A stretch of DNA of 64,000 nucleotides. Origin: Nitrospina sp. (GTDB lineage Bacteria; Nitrospinota; Nitrospinia; Nitrospinales; VA-1). The DNA is taken from positions 1 through 64,000 of the forward strand of contig JABHBK010000024.1 of assembly GCA_018673915.1 (NCBI GenBank), given 5' to 3'. Below the pieces are notes generated by a model. It was not told the DNA's origin, did not search any database, and saw only the letters and a list, made by a program, of their open reading frames with translations. Every line of letters begins with the position of its first letter. Position 1 is the stretch's first letter. The position numbers and the translations under genes were made by a program. Shown in pieces: positions 19,237 through 29,023 of this stretch.

Positions 19237-21944
19237 GGTTGGACCACAGAAGTATAAAGTTCTTTAACATTCAGTTCAGCAGAAGGAATTTCTATTCCAT
19301 CGATAGTAATTTTATTACCTTTTTGCGCAATAGCCCGTTTTTCTGTTGAATGGATTTCAAGCGCGTTTGCCGAAATCTTTGCCGGACCGTATTCTGGCTT
19401 TTTAATATAGGCCATAAGGCCTGCCTTTTTTATATCTGTAAATTTCGAATCAGAAATGAACAACTGTGAACCATCTTTACTTGCAACGCCAATCGCGACA
19501 TTGTTGATGTCCACCTCGCTCGCCTTGAGTTGACTATTTTCTCCCACTGAAAGGGCCTTGTCGGAAATATTTTTAAAAAAGGTTCTGGAAACACTGACCT
19601 CTGACCCACTCACATCAATTCCGTCTCCTCCACCCTCCGAACCAATATTTTCAAACACCCCATCTACCACTTCTCCGCTAGAGAAATCCGAGTCGAAAGC
19701 GTCCGATGTGGTATTTTTAATTGTCACATTCTTTAATTTGAATTTCGATCGCACAATATTGAGGGCATCTTCTGAGCGATTTCCGGAAAATAAAACATGA
19801 TCCATTTCTATGTCTGACTCGTAAAAATTAACCCCGCCTGACAAAGACCACTGATCAATTTGGATCCCAGCGGTATTTTCAATTTTCGCGTTAGACCATA
19901 TCGAAGATTCACCGCTCTTGATGATGGCAATTCCCTGCCATGTCATTTTTTCCTTTCCGGCAAAGTTCCCTTTCAATACGACTGGTTCATCAGAAGTTCC
20001 CTCAATATCAACCGGGCCGGTAGCTACGAGTCCCGCTTGAGGTTCAAAGTCTAGAGTTGTTCCCTGGGGAATGATCAGCCGCCTGCCTCCAGGGATCACC
20101 AAAGTCTCATTGACCGCCCAATGCCCTTGTTGGACTCTCAAGGAATTTGAATCCGTGTTATGAGTTAAAAATGAATGCCGCTCCAGCGCTTGCTCAATGG
20201 TTACCACGGGGAGAGGGTTTTTCCTTAAAGCAGGAAAATAAGGAATAACTTCAACGGTCCACTTTCTTTTTTCGCCCTCAATAAAGGCAGAAACAAAAGT
20301 TTTAATATCATGATCGCCTTCAGGTTTCTGGAAATAAACCCTTTTGGCGCGTGGTGCTGTCTTCATGGGAGTACGAGAAAGGGGAAAGGGGTATTTCAGG
20401 GAATGTGTGGTTTTTAATGCCACTCGTTTTCCTGTGTTTTGGTCGACCTGCTCGATTTGAGAAACAAATATTTTCTGAGGTAAATGGTTTACTAGTTCAA
20501 AATAACTTCCTGTTTCATCTTCAATTAAAAATGCAGTCAGTATTTTCTTATAGTGCTCTTTTGCATTTTTATTTCTCTCTAAACTTTGTGATGCCGCTCG
20601 GCCCACACCAAACAGGTTTACACCAGCCAACAGAGGATACTCTTTACGCAGGATGTTAAGATCCCGGGTTTGAATAGAACTCACCCATTTTTCCGTAATT
20701 CCTTCTTCTGCCTCGCGTTTAAGTTTTCTTAAAGCGGCTTCATAAAACGGCCTGACTCCCAGATCGGTTTCCAATAAAGATGCAAAAAAAGGGTCGTGAG
20801 ATGGCTCAACAGATTTTCGTTTAAAATAATGCAAAGAACCATCGTATGCAACCGGCTCCAACCTTGCGGTTATAGGGTTATAGTACAGACGGATGTTATG
20901 CCAGCGCATAGGATGCCAAGCTCCCCACACGCTGGAAACAGCCAAAAAACGGCCCATTAACTCAACATCAAACACTTGGGAGCTTGAAAGCGTTCCATGA
21001 GCAAACCCTCTGAGTAGGCCTATTGCTGTTTCCAGATGCCCGGACAGCTCCTTGGATTTGCTGATTCTATTTTGCCGGAAAGGTTTGATCAGATTATTCA
21101 TATAATTGTCAAAGGTGAGACTGCTGTAATTACCCACCTGAAGGGACTCGTCGAATTTTAAAATAACGCCTTCTTTGCGCCCTTGTGACTCCAATAATTC
21201 TTTTGAAAAATGTTCCTCGAAAGCCATGACCCCCTTATATTCACCGTTTACTGTAAGATCTACAAAAAAATACCGCGGAGTCAGAACACCTTCCCGCCTG
21301 AGAGCTTCAAAATATATAGTTTCCCCTTCAAAGCCTCTATTAGGAGGGTTTTGAAGGGAAAATCGCCTCATTCCCAATAAGTGTTCTTTGCCTTTCATGT
21401 GGATTCTGAATGACCACTTATCTCCCGCCCAATGATCCGACAAGTCTCCCTTCAACCTTAATTTAACTTTATGGGTATCATTCTGGTGTCGTATGCTTGC
21501 AGGAATATAGGAGTCGGGGCCGGACACAAGCCGACCTAGTAATAAGGCCTTCTCGCGTTCTTGCAAAATTTTTTGATAATGCTTAAATTTAATATCGATA
21601 TAAAAATGCGGAATTTTTTCACCACTCAGGTTTGATGACATCCAATTATAGGGCGCCATTAGAATCGCCTTAACCGCTTTGCCCAGGCGATGTTTCTCTC
21701 TCGGGCCTTTATAATGAATCAAATCAGCTAATACCGCCGCCTCCTTCTTATAAGCATTACGATATATAATTGCAGAAAGTAAAAAGCTCCATATCAGGAT
21801 GGTGGATATAACGGTAATTAAAAAATACTTAAAGGGGAATTTTACAGGAATGGGTTTAAAAATCGATTTAGGTAAGGATTTGATAATTCCCACCGCTACC
21901 TTAATCAAGGAAGATTTTTTATGCCTGTTATCGACGGTTATCAC
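19233..21944 (-). CDS. CotH-kinase-family membrane protein with C-terminal beta-helix
   Basis: 903 residues from GTG 21944, 4 bp after the DUF4956 stop. One transmembrane segment (about 40-62) follows a basic N-terminus, so the bulk is probably periplasmic or outside. Residues about 140-420 match the CotH kinase fold (KVKLRLKGDLSDHW, WSFRIHMKGKEHLLGMRRFS, NGEYKGVMAFEEHFSKELLE, VAYDGSLHYF). Residues about 600-880 are a right-handed beta-helix (repeats such as DVEGTSDEPVVLKG, FFKNISDKALSVG, ISDSKFTDI). CotH of Bacillus is a spore-coat protein kinase; there is no sporulation context here. Likely modifies or binds an envelope polymer or protein. Confidence 0.85.
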   Translation of the reverse strand: MITVDNRHKKSSLIKVAVGIIKSLPKSIFKPIPVKFPFKYFLITVISTILIWSFLLSAIIYRNAYKKEAAVLADLIHYKGPREKHRLGKAVKAILMAPYNWMSSNLSGEKIPHFYIDIKFKHYQKILQEREKALLLGRLVSGPDSYIPASIRHQNDTHKVKLRLKGDLSDHWAGDKWSFRIHMKGKEHLLGMRRFSLQNPPNRGFEGETIYFEALRREGVLTPRYFFVDLTVNGEYKGVMAFEEHFSKELLESQGRKEGVILKFDESLQVGNYSSLTFDNYMNNLIKPFRQNRISKSKELSGHLETAIGLLRGFAHGTLSSSQVFDVELMGRFLAVSSVWGAWHPMRWHNIRLYYNPITARLEPVAYDGSLHYFKRKSVEPSHDPFFASLLETDLGVRPFYEAALRKLKREAEEGITEKWVSSIQTRDLNILRKEYPLLAGVNLFGVGRAASQSLERNKNAKEHYKKILTAFLIEDETGSYFELVNHLPQKIFVSQIEQVDQNTGKRVALKTTHSLKYPFPLSRTPMKTAPRAKRVYFQKPEGDHDIKTFVSAFIEGEKRKWTVEVIPYFPALRKNPLPVVTIEQALERHSFLTHNTDSNSLRVQQGHWAVNETLVIPGGRRLIIPQGTTLDFEPQAGLVATGPVDIEGTSDEPVVLKGNFAGKEKMTWQGIAIIKSGESSIWSNAKIENTAGIQIDQWSLSGGVNFYESDIEMDHVLFSGNRSEDALNIVRSKFKLKNVTIKNTTSDAFDSDFSSGEVVDGVFENIGSEGGGDGIDVSGSEVSVSRTFFKNISDKALSVGENSQLKASEVDINNVAIGVASKDGSQLFISDSKFTDIKKAGLMAYIKKPEYGPAKISANALEIHSTEKRAIAQKGNKITIDGIEIPSAELNVKELYTSVVQP

Positions 21945-21948
21945 TTCT

Positions 21949-22726
21949 TTATATACCTGGCATCTGATTCTGGTCGATGAAAGTCACACCTATCCCGGAA
22001 AATGATTTTTGCAAATCATCTACCAGTGGGGACAAATCATCAGGATTTTCCACATCGATAAAATAGGTGGCTTCCAAACTCTCTTCCCTCACATCCATTC
22101 GGCGAAGGTCAGATACCAGCACGTGATTCCCGAGCACTTGATTAAAGCGGGTCAAAAAACCCTGTGTCTCATCAGGCTTTCCCTTCCAGTCCAGAGATAG
22201 GTAAAGATTTTTCTTTTTAGATTCCCTTCTTGTCCATTTAAAAACAGCCATAACTGCCAGAATCAAAGGTCCCGCCACTAATGTTGGCACCAGTTGGTCT
22301 GCCCCCAGCCCCAAGCCCATTGCAATAGCAATAAATAGGTACGCCAACTCTTCGGGCTCTTTGATAGGAGTCCTGAAACGGACAATAGAAAGTGCCCCCA
22401 CTAAACCCAGAGATAAGGCCAGAGAGGATTTAACCACAGTAATAATTAAAATGGTGGTCAACAATATGAAAGGGCAGACCTGGGAAAATTCGTCCCGATT
22501 AGAAAGTGTGGAACCAAGAGGATTTAACCACAGTAATAATTAAAATGGTGGTCAACAATATGAAAGGGCAGACCTGGGAAAATTCGTCCCGATTAGAAAG
22601 TGTGGAACCAAAGTGTTTAAAATGCCAGCGAAGTAGCAATGACAAAAACACTCCCGCCCCAAGGTTAATTATTAATGCTGTTATCGATAAAGGTGCCTGG
22701 GTAAAAAGATTCAGTTTTTGTTCCAT
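21949..22726 (-). pseudogene. DUF4956 membrane protein gene split by a 94-bp tandem duplication
   Basis: The N-terminal piece begins at ATG 22726 (GGAGAG upstream), codes for MEQKLNLF... with one clear membrane segment and ITVVKSS, then goes out of frame and stops at 22499. The C-terminal piece resumes with LTTILIITVVKSSLALSLGLVGALSIVRFRTPI, the DUF4956 core, and runs to 21949. Deleting one copy of the exact 94-bp repeat at 22423-22610 joins both into one uninterrupted protein of about 227 residues with several membrane segments and a soluble C-terminal domain. As written the gene is broken; the C-terminal piece could only be made from an internal TTG near 22464. It is either a recent mutation or an assembly error. 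Confidence 0.85.
22423..22610. repeat. Exact 94-bp tandem duplication
   Basis: 22423-22516 is repeated without a mismatch at 22517-22610; flanking bases differ apart from one base of microhomology. 94 is not a multiple of three, so the DUF4956 frame shifts. Confidence 0.97.
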
Positions 22727-22895
22727 CTATCTCTCCAATCGTGATTTCACTAAAATCTTATTTCTAAGAAAGCTTAAGCCAGAAAACATTCCTGCGCACT
22801 TCTACATGACTGTTTCTCAATCTTGCTGGCGAAAATTCCGTTCATTTGGTCTACCTTGAAGAATAATGCAGGGCCTCGGGTTAAAACAACAGGCT

Positions 22896-23291
22896 TTATG
22901 TGGAGAGATTGAGAAGTTTATCAACTTTATCGGTGAGTATTTTATAGTCCACGGGTTTCAGAATATAGTCTTTCACTCCGGCTTTCAATGCTACAGCGAC
23001 TTTAGCTCTTTCATTTTCCGCCGAAACCATTAAAAAGGGTACGCCCTCAAGAAGTTGTTCCTCCTTGGCTTTTTTATAAAACTCTAACCCATCCATATCA
23101 GGCATCCGCCAATCTGATATGATCAAATCGACTTTGTTCAAATAAAGTTTATTCAGAGCCTCGCTTCCATTTTCTGCCAATACCATCCTCGAGAAACCCA
23201 TCTGGTCTAAAAATCTCAAGACAATAGTGCTGGAAGCCTCATCATCTTCAACAACAAGAATTTTAACGGATTTTCGTTTATCAAAAGCCAT
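22896..23291 (-). CDS. Single-domain response regulator (CheY-like receiver)
   Basis: 131 residues, receiver domain only. Phospho-acceptor Asp60 lies in DLIISDWRMPDMDG, with the acidic pocket VVEDDEAS near residue 15, Ser in LMVSAEN and Lys in ILKPVD. No output domain, so it acts by protein contact. There is no kinase or flagellar gene adjacent. It resembles the receiver at 58132-58512 in the SDW-MP--DG motif. Confidence 0.92.
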   Translation of the reverse strand: MAFDKRKSVKILVVEDDEASSTIVLRFLDQMGFSRMVLAENGSEALNKLYLNKVDLIISDWRMPDMDGLEFYKKAKEEQLLEGVPFLMVSAENERAKVAVALKAGVKDYILKPVDYKILTDKVDKLLNLST

Positions 23292-23454
23292 GGTATTCCA
23301 TCCAAAAATAACGAACTAAGGCCCTAAACTAACTACTTTTACACTAGGTTGAACCTTAATTAAACCCTAAATATCCAAGGTCCTATAATTTGGCAATTGC
23401 TCCTTATTATTCCAAGCCAATGACGGTTTTAGGTTTTTTCGTTTGGAATTATTT

Positions 23455-23751
23455 TTATCTGGATACAGTGCCGGGTTTATTACGCAGCAAAACCCATTCA
23501 TTCAGTTTTCTGACTTCGTAGGGCTTTAAAGTGCTGAGAAGGGAATTGGGGTCGGAGTGGTCTTCATCGTTGACCACAAAACAATAGTTTCTTTCTATAT
23601 AGGCCGCAACATGGGCCTTGAACTGCGGGAATTGGGAAAACATTTCACAAAAAATTTCGGCATGGTATTCTGTCTTGAGATTTTTTGGATCAAACCGGTA
23701 AAGTTTGATGTCCAGCTTCTTTTTAAAATCGGCTTTGATTAAAAGGCCCAT
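23455..23751 (-). CDS. Hypothetical small soluble protein
   Basis: 98 residues from ATG 23751, chosen over an in-frame start at 23820 because TTGGGAG lies about 10 nt upstream and because the extra N-terminus has no support. No signal peptide or membrane segment; mixed charged sequence with KLDIKLYRFDPKNLKTEYHAEIFCEMF and a C-terminal helix EVRKLNEWVLLRNK. I do not recognise it. Monocistronic. Confidence 0.6.
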   Translation of the reverse strand: MGLLIKADFKKKLDIKLYRFDPKNLKTEYHAEIFCEMFSQFPQFKAHVAAYIERNYCFVVNDEDHSDPNSLLSTLKPYEVRKLNEWVLLRNKPGTVSR

Positions 23752-23996
23752 AATAAAATACTCCCAATTAAGGAACCCTGATTTTACAGGAAATCCGGCA
23801 AACCGCCAAAACCAAAGCATCGCTTTTTTAATTTCAATCGGACCTTAATCCTAAGCATCAAATAAGGCCATATTTTATAACAAGTTAAATCCCCTGCTCT
23901 CGCAAAAACTGGCAGGAATCAAAACAACTCAAAGTCAAACCCAGATTGAAGCAACTTGTTCAGGGTGATGACCAAGCGCGTTTGGAGATATCATTG

Positions 23997-25280
23997 ATGA
24001 AGAAAGAAACTAAAACCAACCCCCTGCTGGAATTTATCGACCGATCTCCTACGCCCTTTCATGCCGTGCAAGAGATGACAGACTATCTTTCAGGCAAAGG
24101 TTTTAATGAATTAAATGAAGCGGACAGTTGGGACCTTGTCCCGAATGGTAAATATTTTCTTACCCGCAATGGTTCATCCCTGATCGCGTTTACGGTGGGA
24201 TCAAAACCCGAGTTTAAAATCATCGGCGCCCATACAGATAGTCCCAATCTCAGGCTAAAACCAAATGCAGGATATACAAAAAGTGGTTACCAGCAACTAG
24301 GAGTAGAAGTTTATGGCGGAGTACTTCTTTCTACCTGGACGGATCGGGATTTATCGCTCGCAGGGCGTGTGATTTTAGCTGGAAAGAAAAAGCCCTCTTC
24401 TAAACTGATCCGGTTTGATCAACCCTTATTACGCATCCCTCAATTAGCCATCCACCTGAACCGCGACGTCAATAAAAAGGGATTGATTCTCAATGAGCAA
24501 AATCATTTGCCGCCTATATTTTCTTTGAAAAAGAAATCCTCTCCCGATGAGATACTTAAAAAAATGGTTGCCAAAGAATTGAAATGCAAGCCAGCCGATA
24601 TTACAGGGCTGGAGTTATCTTTGTACGACACGCAACCCGGCACCCTTGCGGGCCCTGAAGGAGAATTTATTTTTTCCGGTCGGCTGGATAATCTTGCAAG
24701 CTGTCATTCCGCTATGCAGGCGTTGGCAGAATCCACGAAAAAAGATCCGGCAACAAGGGTGATCGCGTTTTACGATCATGAAGAAGTGGGCAGTGAAACC
24801 GCGCAAGGAGCAGGGTCTCCTTTCCTCAAAGATGTATTAGAACGAATCGTCTTGAAGGAAGATAGGGAAACCTTTTTCCGAGCTATGGCCAATTCATTCT
24901 TTATATCGGCGGATATGGCTCACGCTGTCCATCCCAATTATTCAGAAAAGCATGATGCCCAGCATATGCCGATCATTAATAGTGGACCTGTGATTAAAAG
25001 CAACGCCAACCAACGTTATGCTACGGAAGGATTGTCCAGTGCATGGTTTGAGATGTTATGCAAAAAAGCAGGAGTGCCGGTGCAAAAATTTGTAGTGCGG
25101 TCTGACCTCGGTTGCGGAAGCACCATCGGCCCGATCACCGCCGCTAATCTCGGAATCCGCACAGTGGATGTGGGGAACCCAATGCTGTCCATGCATTCCA
25201 TCCGCGAAATGTCAGGAACAAAAGATCATGAATATATGATCCGCGTATTTAAAGAATTTTTCCGGTCAGCGACCGGGTAA
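23997..25280 (+). CDS. apeB: M18-family aminopeptidase (aspartyl aminopeptidase type)
   Basis: 427 residues from ATG 23997; GGAG sits 9 nt upstream, better than an earlier in-frame start at 23946. Metal and catalytic motifs of M18 are all present: GAHTDSPNLRLKP (His79), RLDNLASCH, FYDHEEVGSETAQGA, FISADMAHAVHPNY, and the C-terminal DVGNPMLSMHSIRE. These are cytoplasmic zinc exopeptidases that remove N-terminal acidic or other residues from peptides. The gene ends 6 bp from the convergent Nfu_N gene. Confidence 0.93.
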   Translation: MKKETKTNPLLEFIDRSPTPFHAVQEMTDYLSGKGFNELNEADSWDLVPNGKYFLTRNGSSLIAFTVGSKPEFKIIGAHTDSPNLRLKPNAGYTKSGYQQLGVEVYGGVLLSTWTDRDLSLAGRVILAGKKKPSSKLIRFDQPLLRIPQLAIHLNRDVNKKGLILNEQNHLPPIFSLKKKSSPDEILKKMVAKELKCKPADITGLELSLYDTQPGTLAGPEGEFIFSGRLDNLASCHSAMQALAESTKKDPATRVIAFYDHEEVGSETAQGAGSPFLKDVLERIVLKEDRETFFRAMANSFFISADMAHAVHPNYSEKHDAQHMPIINSGPVIKSNANQRYATEGLSSAWFEMLCKKAGVPVQKFVVRSDLGCGSTIGPITAANLGIRTVDVGNPMLSMHSIREMSGTKDHEYMIRVFKEFFRSATG

Positions 25281-25286
25281 GCACCA

Positions 25287-25571
25287 CTAGCCGCCCTTGA
25301 CAGGGGTGGCCTGCACTCTGCGGATCGTTTCCATTACTTTTGGTTTTACGGTAGCCCAGCGGATTTCCGTTTCTTTAGTAACCATGATTTCGTCAGCCAT
25401 GATCCAGGCGCTATTCACTCCCTCTATTGCCATCAAGGCTTCAGCTATCGGGTGAAACTTGGAAACGCCGGGCTCAGAAAAAGGAATGCTCTTGCCATAT
25501 GGCAATAAAGCCTTATCTACCTTGAACGTGATGGTGTGTTCACTGCGTGTCGGTATAACGGTAATAGTCAT
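25287..25571 (-). CDS. Stand-alone Nfu/NifU N-terminal-domain protein
   Basis: 94 residues with AGAGGATGTT before ATG 25571. It matches the Nfu_N domain (Scaffold protein Nfu/NifU N-terminal): SIPFSEPGVSKFHPIAEALMAIEGVNSAWIMADEIMVTK followed by RWATVKPKVMETI. It lacks the CXXC-containing C-terminal Nfu domain normally fused to it, so it cannot bind a cluster by itself. It might serve as a binding adaptor in Fe-S protein maturation. Probably cotranscribed with the TPR gene upstream (27-bp gap). Confidence 0.8.
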   Translation of the reverse strand: MTITVIPTRSEHTITFKVDKALLPYGKSIPFSEPGVSKFHPIAEALMAIEGVNSAWIMADEIMVTKETEIRWATVKPKVMETIRRVQATPVKGG

Positions 25572-25598
25572 AACATCCTCTGAAAAAAATAATCCCGC

Positions 25599-26168
25599 TT
25601 ATTGGATCAATGAATGGCCGAATTTATTCCGGGCCTCTTCTAGAATTTTTTGTGTCGCCTCTGCGGCCTCATCAAGATTTTCCTCTTTAAACAATTGCAC
25701 AGCTCGGGACAGATTGAGAATCACCACCTTCTTAAAAGGAGGTCCCTTCTTATAATTGTAATAGGCCCAACCCAGGTTTCCATGGGCCTGCGCGTCGCCT
25801 TGTTTACGGTGAACCACAATATTAAGTTGCCCAATGGCATCGGCCCATCGTCTCTGGCGATTGTAGACATTGCCCAAAGTAACCCGCATGTCCATATTCT
25901 CGGGCTCCAATTCCACAGCCTTTTCAAGCGATTTTACCGCCTGATCCAACTGATCCAAATTCTTGTAGGCTATTCCCAGATTATAGTGCGCCACGGGCGA
26001 CAATGCATTAGCGGTGATGGATTTCTGATAGGCTTTTACTGCCTCTTCAAATTTCTTCTCCGAACTGAACCGGTTGCCCTCCTCAAACCATTGTTCAGGC
26101 GATAACCCCCAAACCGTGGGAACTTGGAATCCGAACGAAAATAGAACTAGAAAAACCGCAATCCTCAT
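25599..26168 (-). CDS. Exported tetratricopeptide-repeat protein
   Basis: 189 residues with GAGGGGA before ATG 26168. A signal peptide (about 1-21, TVWGLS) is followed by at least three TPR units (NRFSSEKKFEEAVKAYQKS, AHYNLGIAYKNLDQLDQAVK, MRVTLGNVYNRQRRWADAIG, AHGNLGWAYYNYKK). Periplasmic protein-protein adaptor; partner unknown. The divergent region upstream holds a dispersed repeat element. Confidence 0.85.
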   Translation of the reverse strand: MRIAVFLVLFSFGFQVPTVWGLSPEQWFEEGNRFSSEKKFEEAVKAYQKSITANALSPVAHYNLGIAYKNLDQLDQAVKSLEKAVELEPENMDMRVTLGNVYNRQRRWADAIGQLNIVVHRKQGDAQAHGNLGWAYYNYKKGPPFKKVVILNLSRAVQLFKEENLDEAAEATQKILEEARNKFGHSLIQ

Positions 26169-26234
26169 ATCCCCTCTTCCTCAAACTTATATAAGAAACG
26201 AAATTTTACCCCGATCAAAATAAAATAGCAACCA

Positions 26235-26325
26235 ACCCCCTGGCGGGGGAGGCAATAGGGCGGTGACGCTGATACCCCTGCGGGGCATGAAGTCTAATGT
26301 AGGGGATATAACATACGACCGCCAA
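26235..26325 (+). repeat. Dispersed GC-capped intergenic repeat, copy A
   Basis: Begins TACCCCTGCGGGGCATGAAG at 26273 and continues to an ATACGACC end. A separate CCCCC/GGGGG hairpin lies just before it at 26235-26250. Same family as 27024-27122, 29376-29417 and 35434-35475. Non-coding. Confidence 0.7.
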
Positions 26326-26460
26326 AAACGTGGTGCAATGTTTATCCCCCCCTATTTGCGGGATTGAAGAAATAATGGGATGAATTCATACTGCTGATAG
26401 CTTGAGCAACAAACACTTTTATCTTCCCCTGAAATAATAGGTACGAAGAAAGGCTAAGAT

Positions 26461-26988
26461 ATGTCAGAAAACATACTTAATATGTTTTGCAGCAAATGTA
26501 ACCATAAATTTGCAATCAATCTTCCTAAATGCCCGGATTGCGGAGAACCCGTAACAGAAGAAAAAAAAGAGACCCTCATTCACTGGGCATCCTTTGGAAT
26601 CCTAATTGGGATTGGCGCCTTAGTTTTGGCTGTTTTCACGAGTTTTCCAGATAGCCCGGTACACCGCATTTATCAGATCATTCTATTTGTAATGGGACCC
26701 ATTTTTATTTTTTCCGGGTTCCGTCAATTTATATCCTCCAGAGGAAAAATTTTACAGCGGGGACTCGGTTCTTCCTTATGCTTAACCGGACTTGGTCTAA
26801 TCATTTTTTTTGCTTGGATGGCGGATGCTTATTTTCTGAGTATGACATGGCATAAAGAGGGATTCATGATGTTACCAGGGATCGTTTTGATAGGAATTGG
26901 GCTTTGGCAATTTGCGATATCAGGAAAGAAACCACAGGATCAAAGCACGGCAAAACTGCAAGAATCCACATTGTTGAATGCTGAATAA
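26461..26988 (+). CDS. Zinc-ribbon membrane protein of unknown function
   Basis: 175 residues. The N-terminus has CSKCNHKF...CPDCGEP, a four-Cys zinc ribbon at residues about 10-30, followed by four predicted membrane segments (about 43-63, 72-95, 105-125, 138-155) and a short polar tail. Similar zinc-ribbon membrane proteins are common and mostly unstudied. AAAGG about 10 nt before ATG. Flanked on both sides by copies of the dispersed repeat. Confidence 0.75.
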   Translation: MSENILNMFCSKCNHKFAINLPKCPDCGEPVTEEKKETLIHWASFGILIGIGALVLAVFTSFPDSPVHRIYQIILFVMGPIFIFSGFRQFISSRGKILQRGLGSSLCLTGLGLIIFFAWMADAYFLSMTWHKEGFMMLPGIVLIGIGLWQFAISGKKPQDQSTAKLQESTLLNAE

Positions 26989-27023
26989 CCTAAACCTGAA
27001 GGTAAGAGCTGATTTGGCGTGAG

Positions 27024-27122
27024 TACCCCTTCGGGGCATGAATTTTAAGGAAGAGGGCATCACATACCCTTTCAGGGAACGTGTGGTATCCCCAACCATA
27101 AAATTCATGCCCTGCAAGGGTA
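27024..27122. repeat. Dispersed intergenic repeat, two copies in inverted orientation (copy B)
   Basis: 27024 onward reads TACCCCTTCGGGGCATGAAT and the reverse complement of 27122 downward reads TACCCTTGCAGGGCATGAAT, so two elements face each other. The arms GCATGAATTTTA / TAAAATTCATGC pair perfectly and would fold a long RNA or cruciform hairpin about 99 bp across. Confidence 0.8.
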
Positions 27123-27220
27123 GAACGGGTAAGAATTTAGGAAGAATATAATGAGGCCGGAGTTGATCTGAAACTTTCAGCTCGGTTTTTTACATAGCCA
27201 GTTGAACGTTGCAGAGGAGT

Positions 27221-29023
27221 TTATGCAAAAACCTCATCAATTGTATTTAAGAGCTTAGGAACATCAATGGGCTTGGTTATGTAATCTTTGAATCCGATAT
27301 CCAGAGCCTTCTTGATATCACTCTCCATTGCCTGTGCACTCACAGCGATAACAGGGATAGCACATGTTTCCTGAAATTTTTGAAGTTCTCTAAAAGCGGC
27401 AGTGCCATCCATATCTGGCAACTGCATATCCATAAGAATTAAATCGGGTCGATGAGTTCTCGCAAGCTCTATTCCTTCTCGGGGGTGCATGGCGGGTAAA
27501 AATTTTATTTGAGCCCTGGTTTCGAGTATTTTCTCGATCAGGATCAAGTTTTTCCGGTTGTCCTCAATATAAAGTATGGTATGGCTTTTGGATTGAATAT
27601 CTATTTTTAAAGTGGCTGAACCCGAGTCAGGGGTGGTCATATTTACAGGTTCTCTTTTCCCCACAGGCAGTACAATTTTAAAACTACATCCTTTTCCAAG
27701 CTCACATTCAGCAGATAACGACCCGCCCATCAGCTCTGCCAGACTTTTGCTGATGCTGAGACCAATACCTGTGCCATGAACCTCCCCATACTCTTGTCCA
27801 AGACGTTCAAAGGGCTCAAATAGCTTCTCAATGTTTTTATTGGATACGCCAAGGCCATTATCTGAAACGCTGATCCATATTTTGTCCTTGCTTAACACTC
27901 CCCCATCCACTGCAATTGACCCGTCTTCTTTATTGTATTTAATGCCGTTGCTTAAAAGGTTGAGCATGATTTGGGCGAAAGACTTGTGGTCTGCTTCAAC
28001 AAAATGATCATCTTGCTGAGAAAGATGATTCACAATCTCAACTTTATTTTCTTTGGCTAAAGGTTGTATTTGGGCGATAAGCTCTTTAATTATCAAACTG
28101 GCGTTCAGGTTTTCCTCAGTTAGGGAGAATTGACCTGATTCAATTTTGCTTAAATCCAATACCTCATCAACAAGCTCCAATAGATGACTTCCTGCTTGAT
28201 ATATATGATCGATGTTGCTTTTCCGTTTTTCGATGTTCTGGTTAGGGTTCATCATCATTAATTGGCTGAAGCCTAGGATAGCGTTTAAAGGTGTGCGTAG
28301 TTCATGGCTCATTCTTGATAAAAATTCAGATTTGGCTTGGTTGGCTTTCTCTGCCTCTTCTTTGGCACTTCGCAGGTTCTGTTCCATTTTCCTGCGGATG
28401 GAAAAATGGCTCCTAACTATCAAGAAGGTAATGAACCAAAGGATAGAAATAACAAAACAACTGCTTAGAAAAAATTGGAATATTTTTTGATCCTGACTCT
28501 TGATTTCTTTTTCTATATTAGACTTAGCACTATCTAATAATTTCTTGATGCCATCCGCATAATTATTTTTATGCATCAGATACGATTCACCGAATAAAAT
28601 TGTTTTTGCTAAATCCGACTGACCTTTATGTATAGCCAAAAAAGCTTGGGTTTCCATTGTCATCAGTTTTTTATTGGAGCCTTCCGTTTGCTCTATAAAG
28701 AGCTGTATAACCAGACTTGAGGACAAGGATTTAACTTGATTTATAGTCTCAATTAATACTGGTTCGTTTCGTTTGTAACGGTCTTCCCAAGTTAAATCGC
28801 CTGTTGTAGCAGCAAGTCGAGCTGACATTGTTAATACTTCATCTAAGTAAATTATTTTCTCTCCCAATCGCCCAACCAACCCTTTTAGTTCTAATAGAGT
28901 TTTATCTTGTTCATGATTTTCTAATCCAGTTTTCAGAAAAGAAAATGTCAGGGCAATGGTAATTATAAAAGATGAAATTAAAAATGTTTTTGGGATTGTT
29001 ATAGGCGCTTGTGGTTTACTCAT
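27221..29023 (-). CDS. Hybrid sensor histidine kinase with C-terminal receiver
   Basis: 600 residues. Transmembrane segments at about 13-31 and 183-203 enclose a roughly 150-residue periplasmic sensor of helical character. HisKA carries phospho-acceptor His240 ([20 protein letters not shown]). HATPase_c follows with N-box (LLSNGIKYN), G1 (VSDNGLGVS) and G2 ([12 protein letters not shown]). The receiver at about 480-600 has Asp in [13 protein letters not shown]. Such kinases phosphorelay to their own receiver and often to an HPt protein; none is adjacent, nor is any output regulator, so the signal and target are unknown. Long untranslated region upstream. Confidence 0.93.
   Translation of the reverse strand: MSKPQAPITIPKTFLISSFIITIALTFSFLKTGLENHEQDKTLLELKGLVGRLGEKIIYLDEVLTMSARLAATTGDLTWEDRYKRNEPVLIETINQVKSLSSSLVIQLFIEQTEGSNKKLMTMETQAFLAIHKGQSDLAKTILFGESYLMHKNNYADGIKKLLDSAKSNIEKEIKSQDQKIFQFFLSSCFVISILWFITFLIVRSHFSIRRKMEQNLRSAKEEAEKANQAKSEFLSRMSHELRTPLNAILGFSQLMMMNPNQNIEKRKSNIDHIYQAGSHLLELVDEVLDLSKIESGQFSLTEENLNASLIIKELIAQIQPLAKENKVEIVNHLSQQDDHFVEADHKSFAQIMLNLLSNGIKYNKEDGSIAVDGGVLSKDKIWISVSDNGLGVSNKNIEKLFEPFERLGQEYGEVHGTGIGLSISKSLAELMGGSLSAECELGKGCSFKIVLPVGKREPVNMTTPDSGSATLKIDIQSKSHTILYIEDNRKNLILIEKILETRAQIKFLPAMHPREGIELARTHRPDLILMDMQLPDMDGTAAFRELQKFQETCAIPVIAVSAQAMESDIKKALDIGFKDYITKPIDVPKLLNTIDEVFA

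Noticed and set aside
22499-22726. 75-codon ORF as an independent small membrane protein
   Set aside because: Its end is created by the exact 94-bp duplication and its sequence continues directly into DUF4956; it is the first part of a broken gene.
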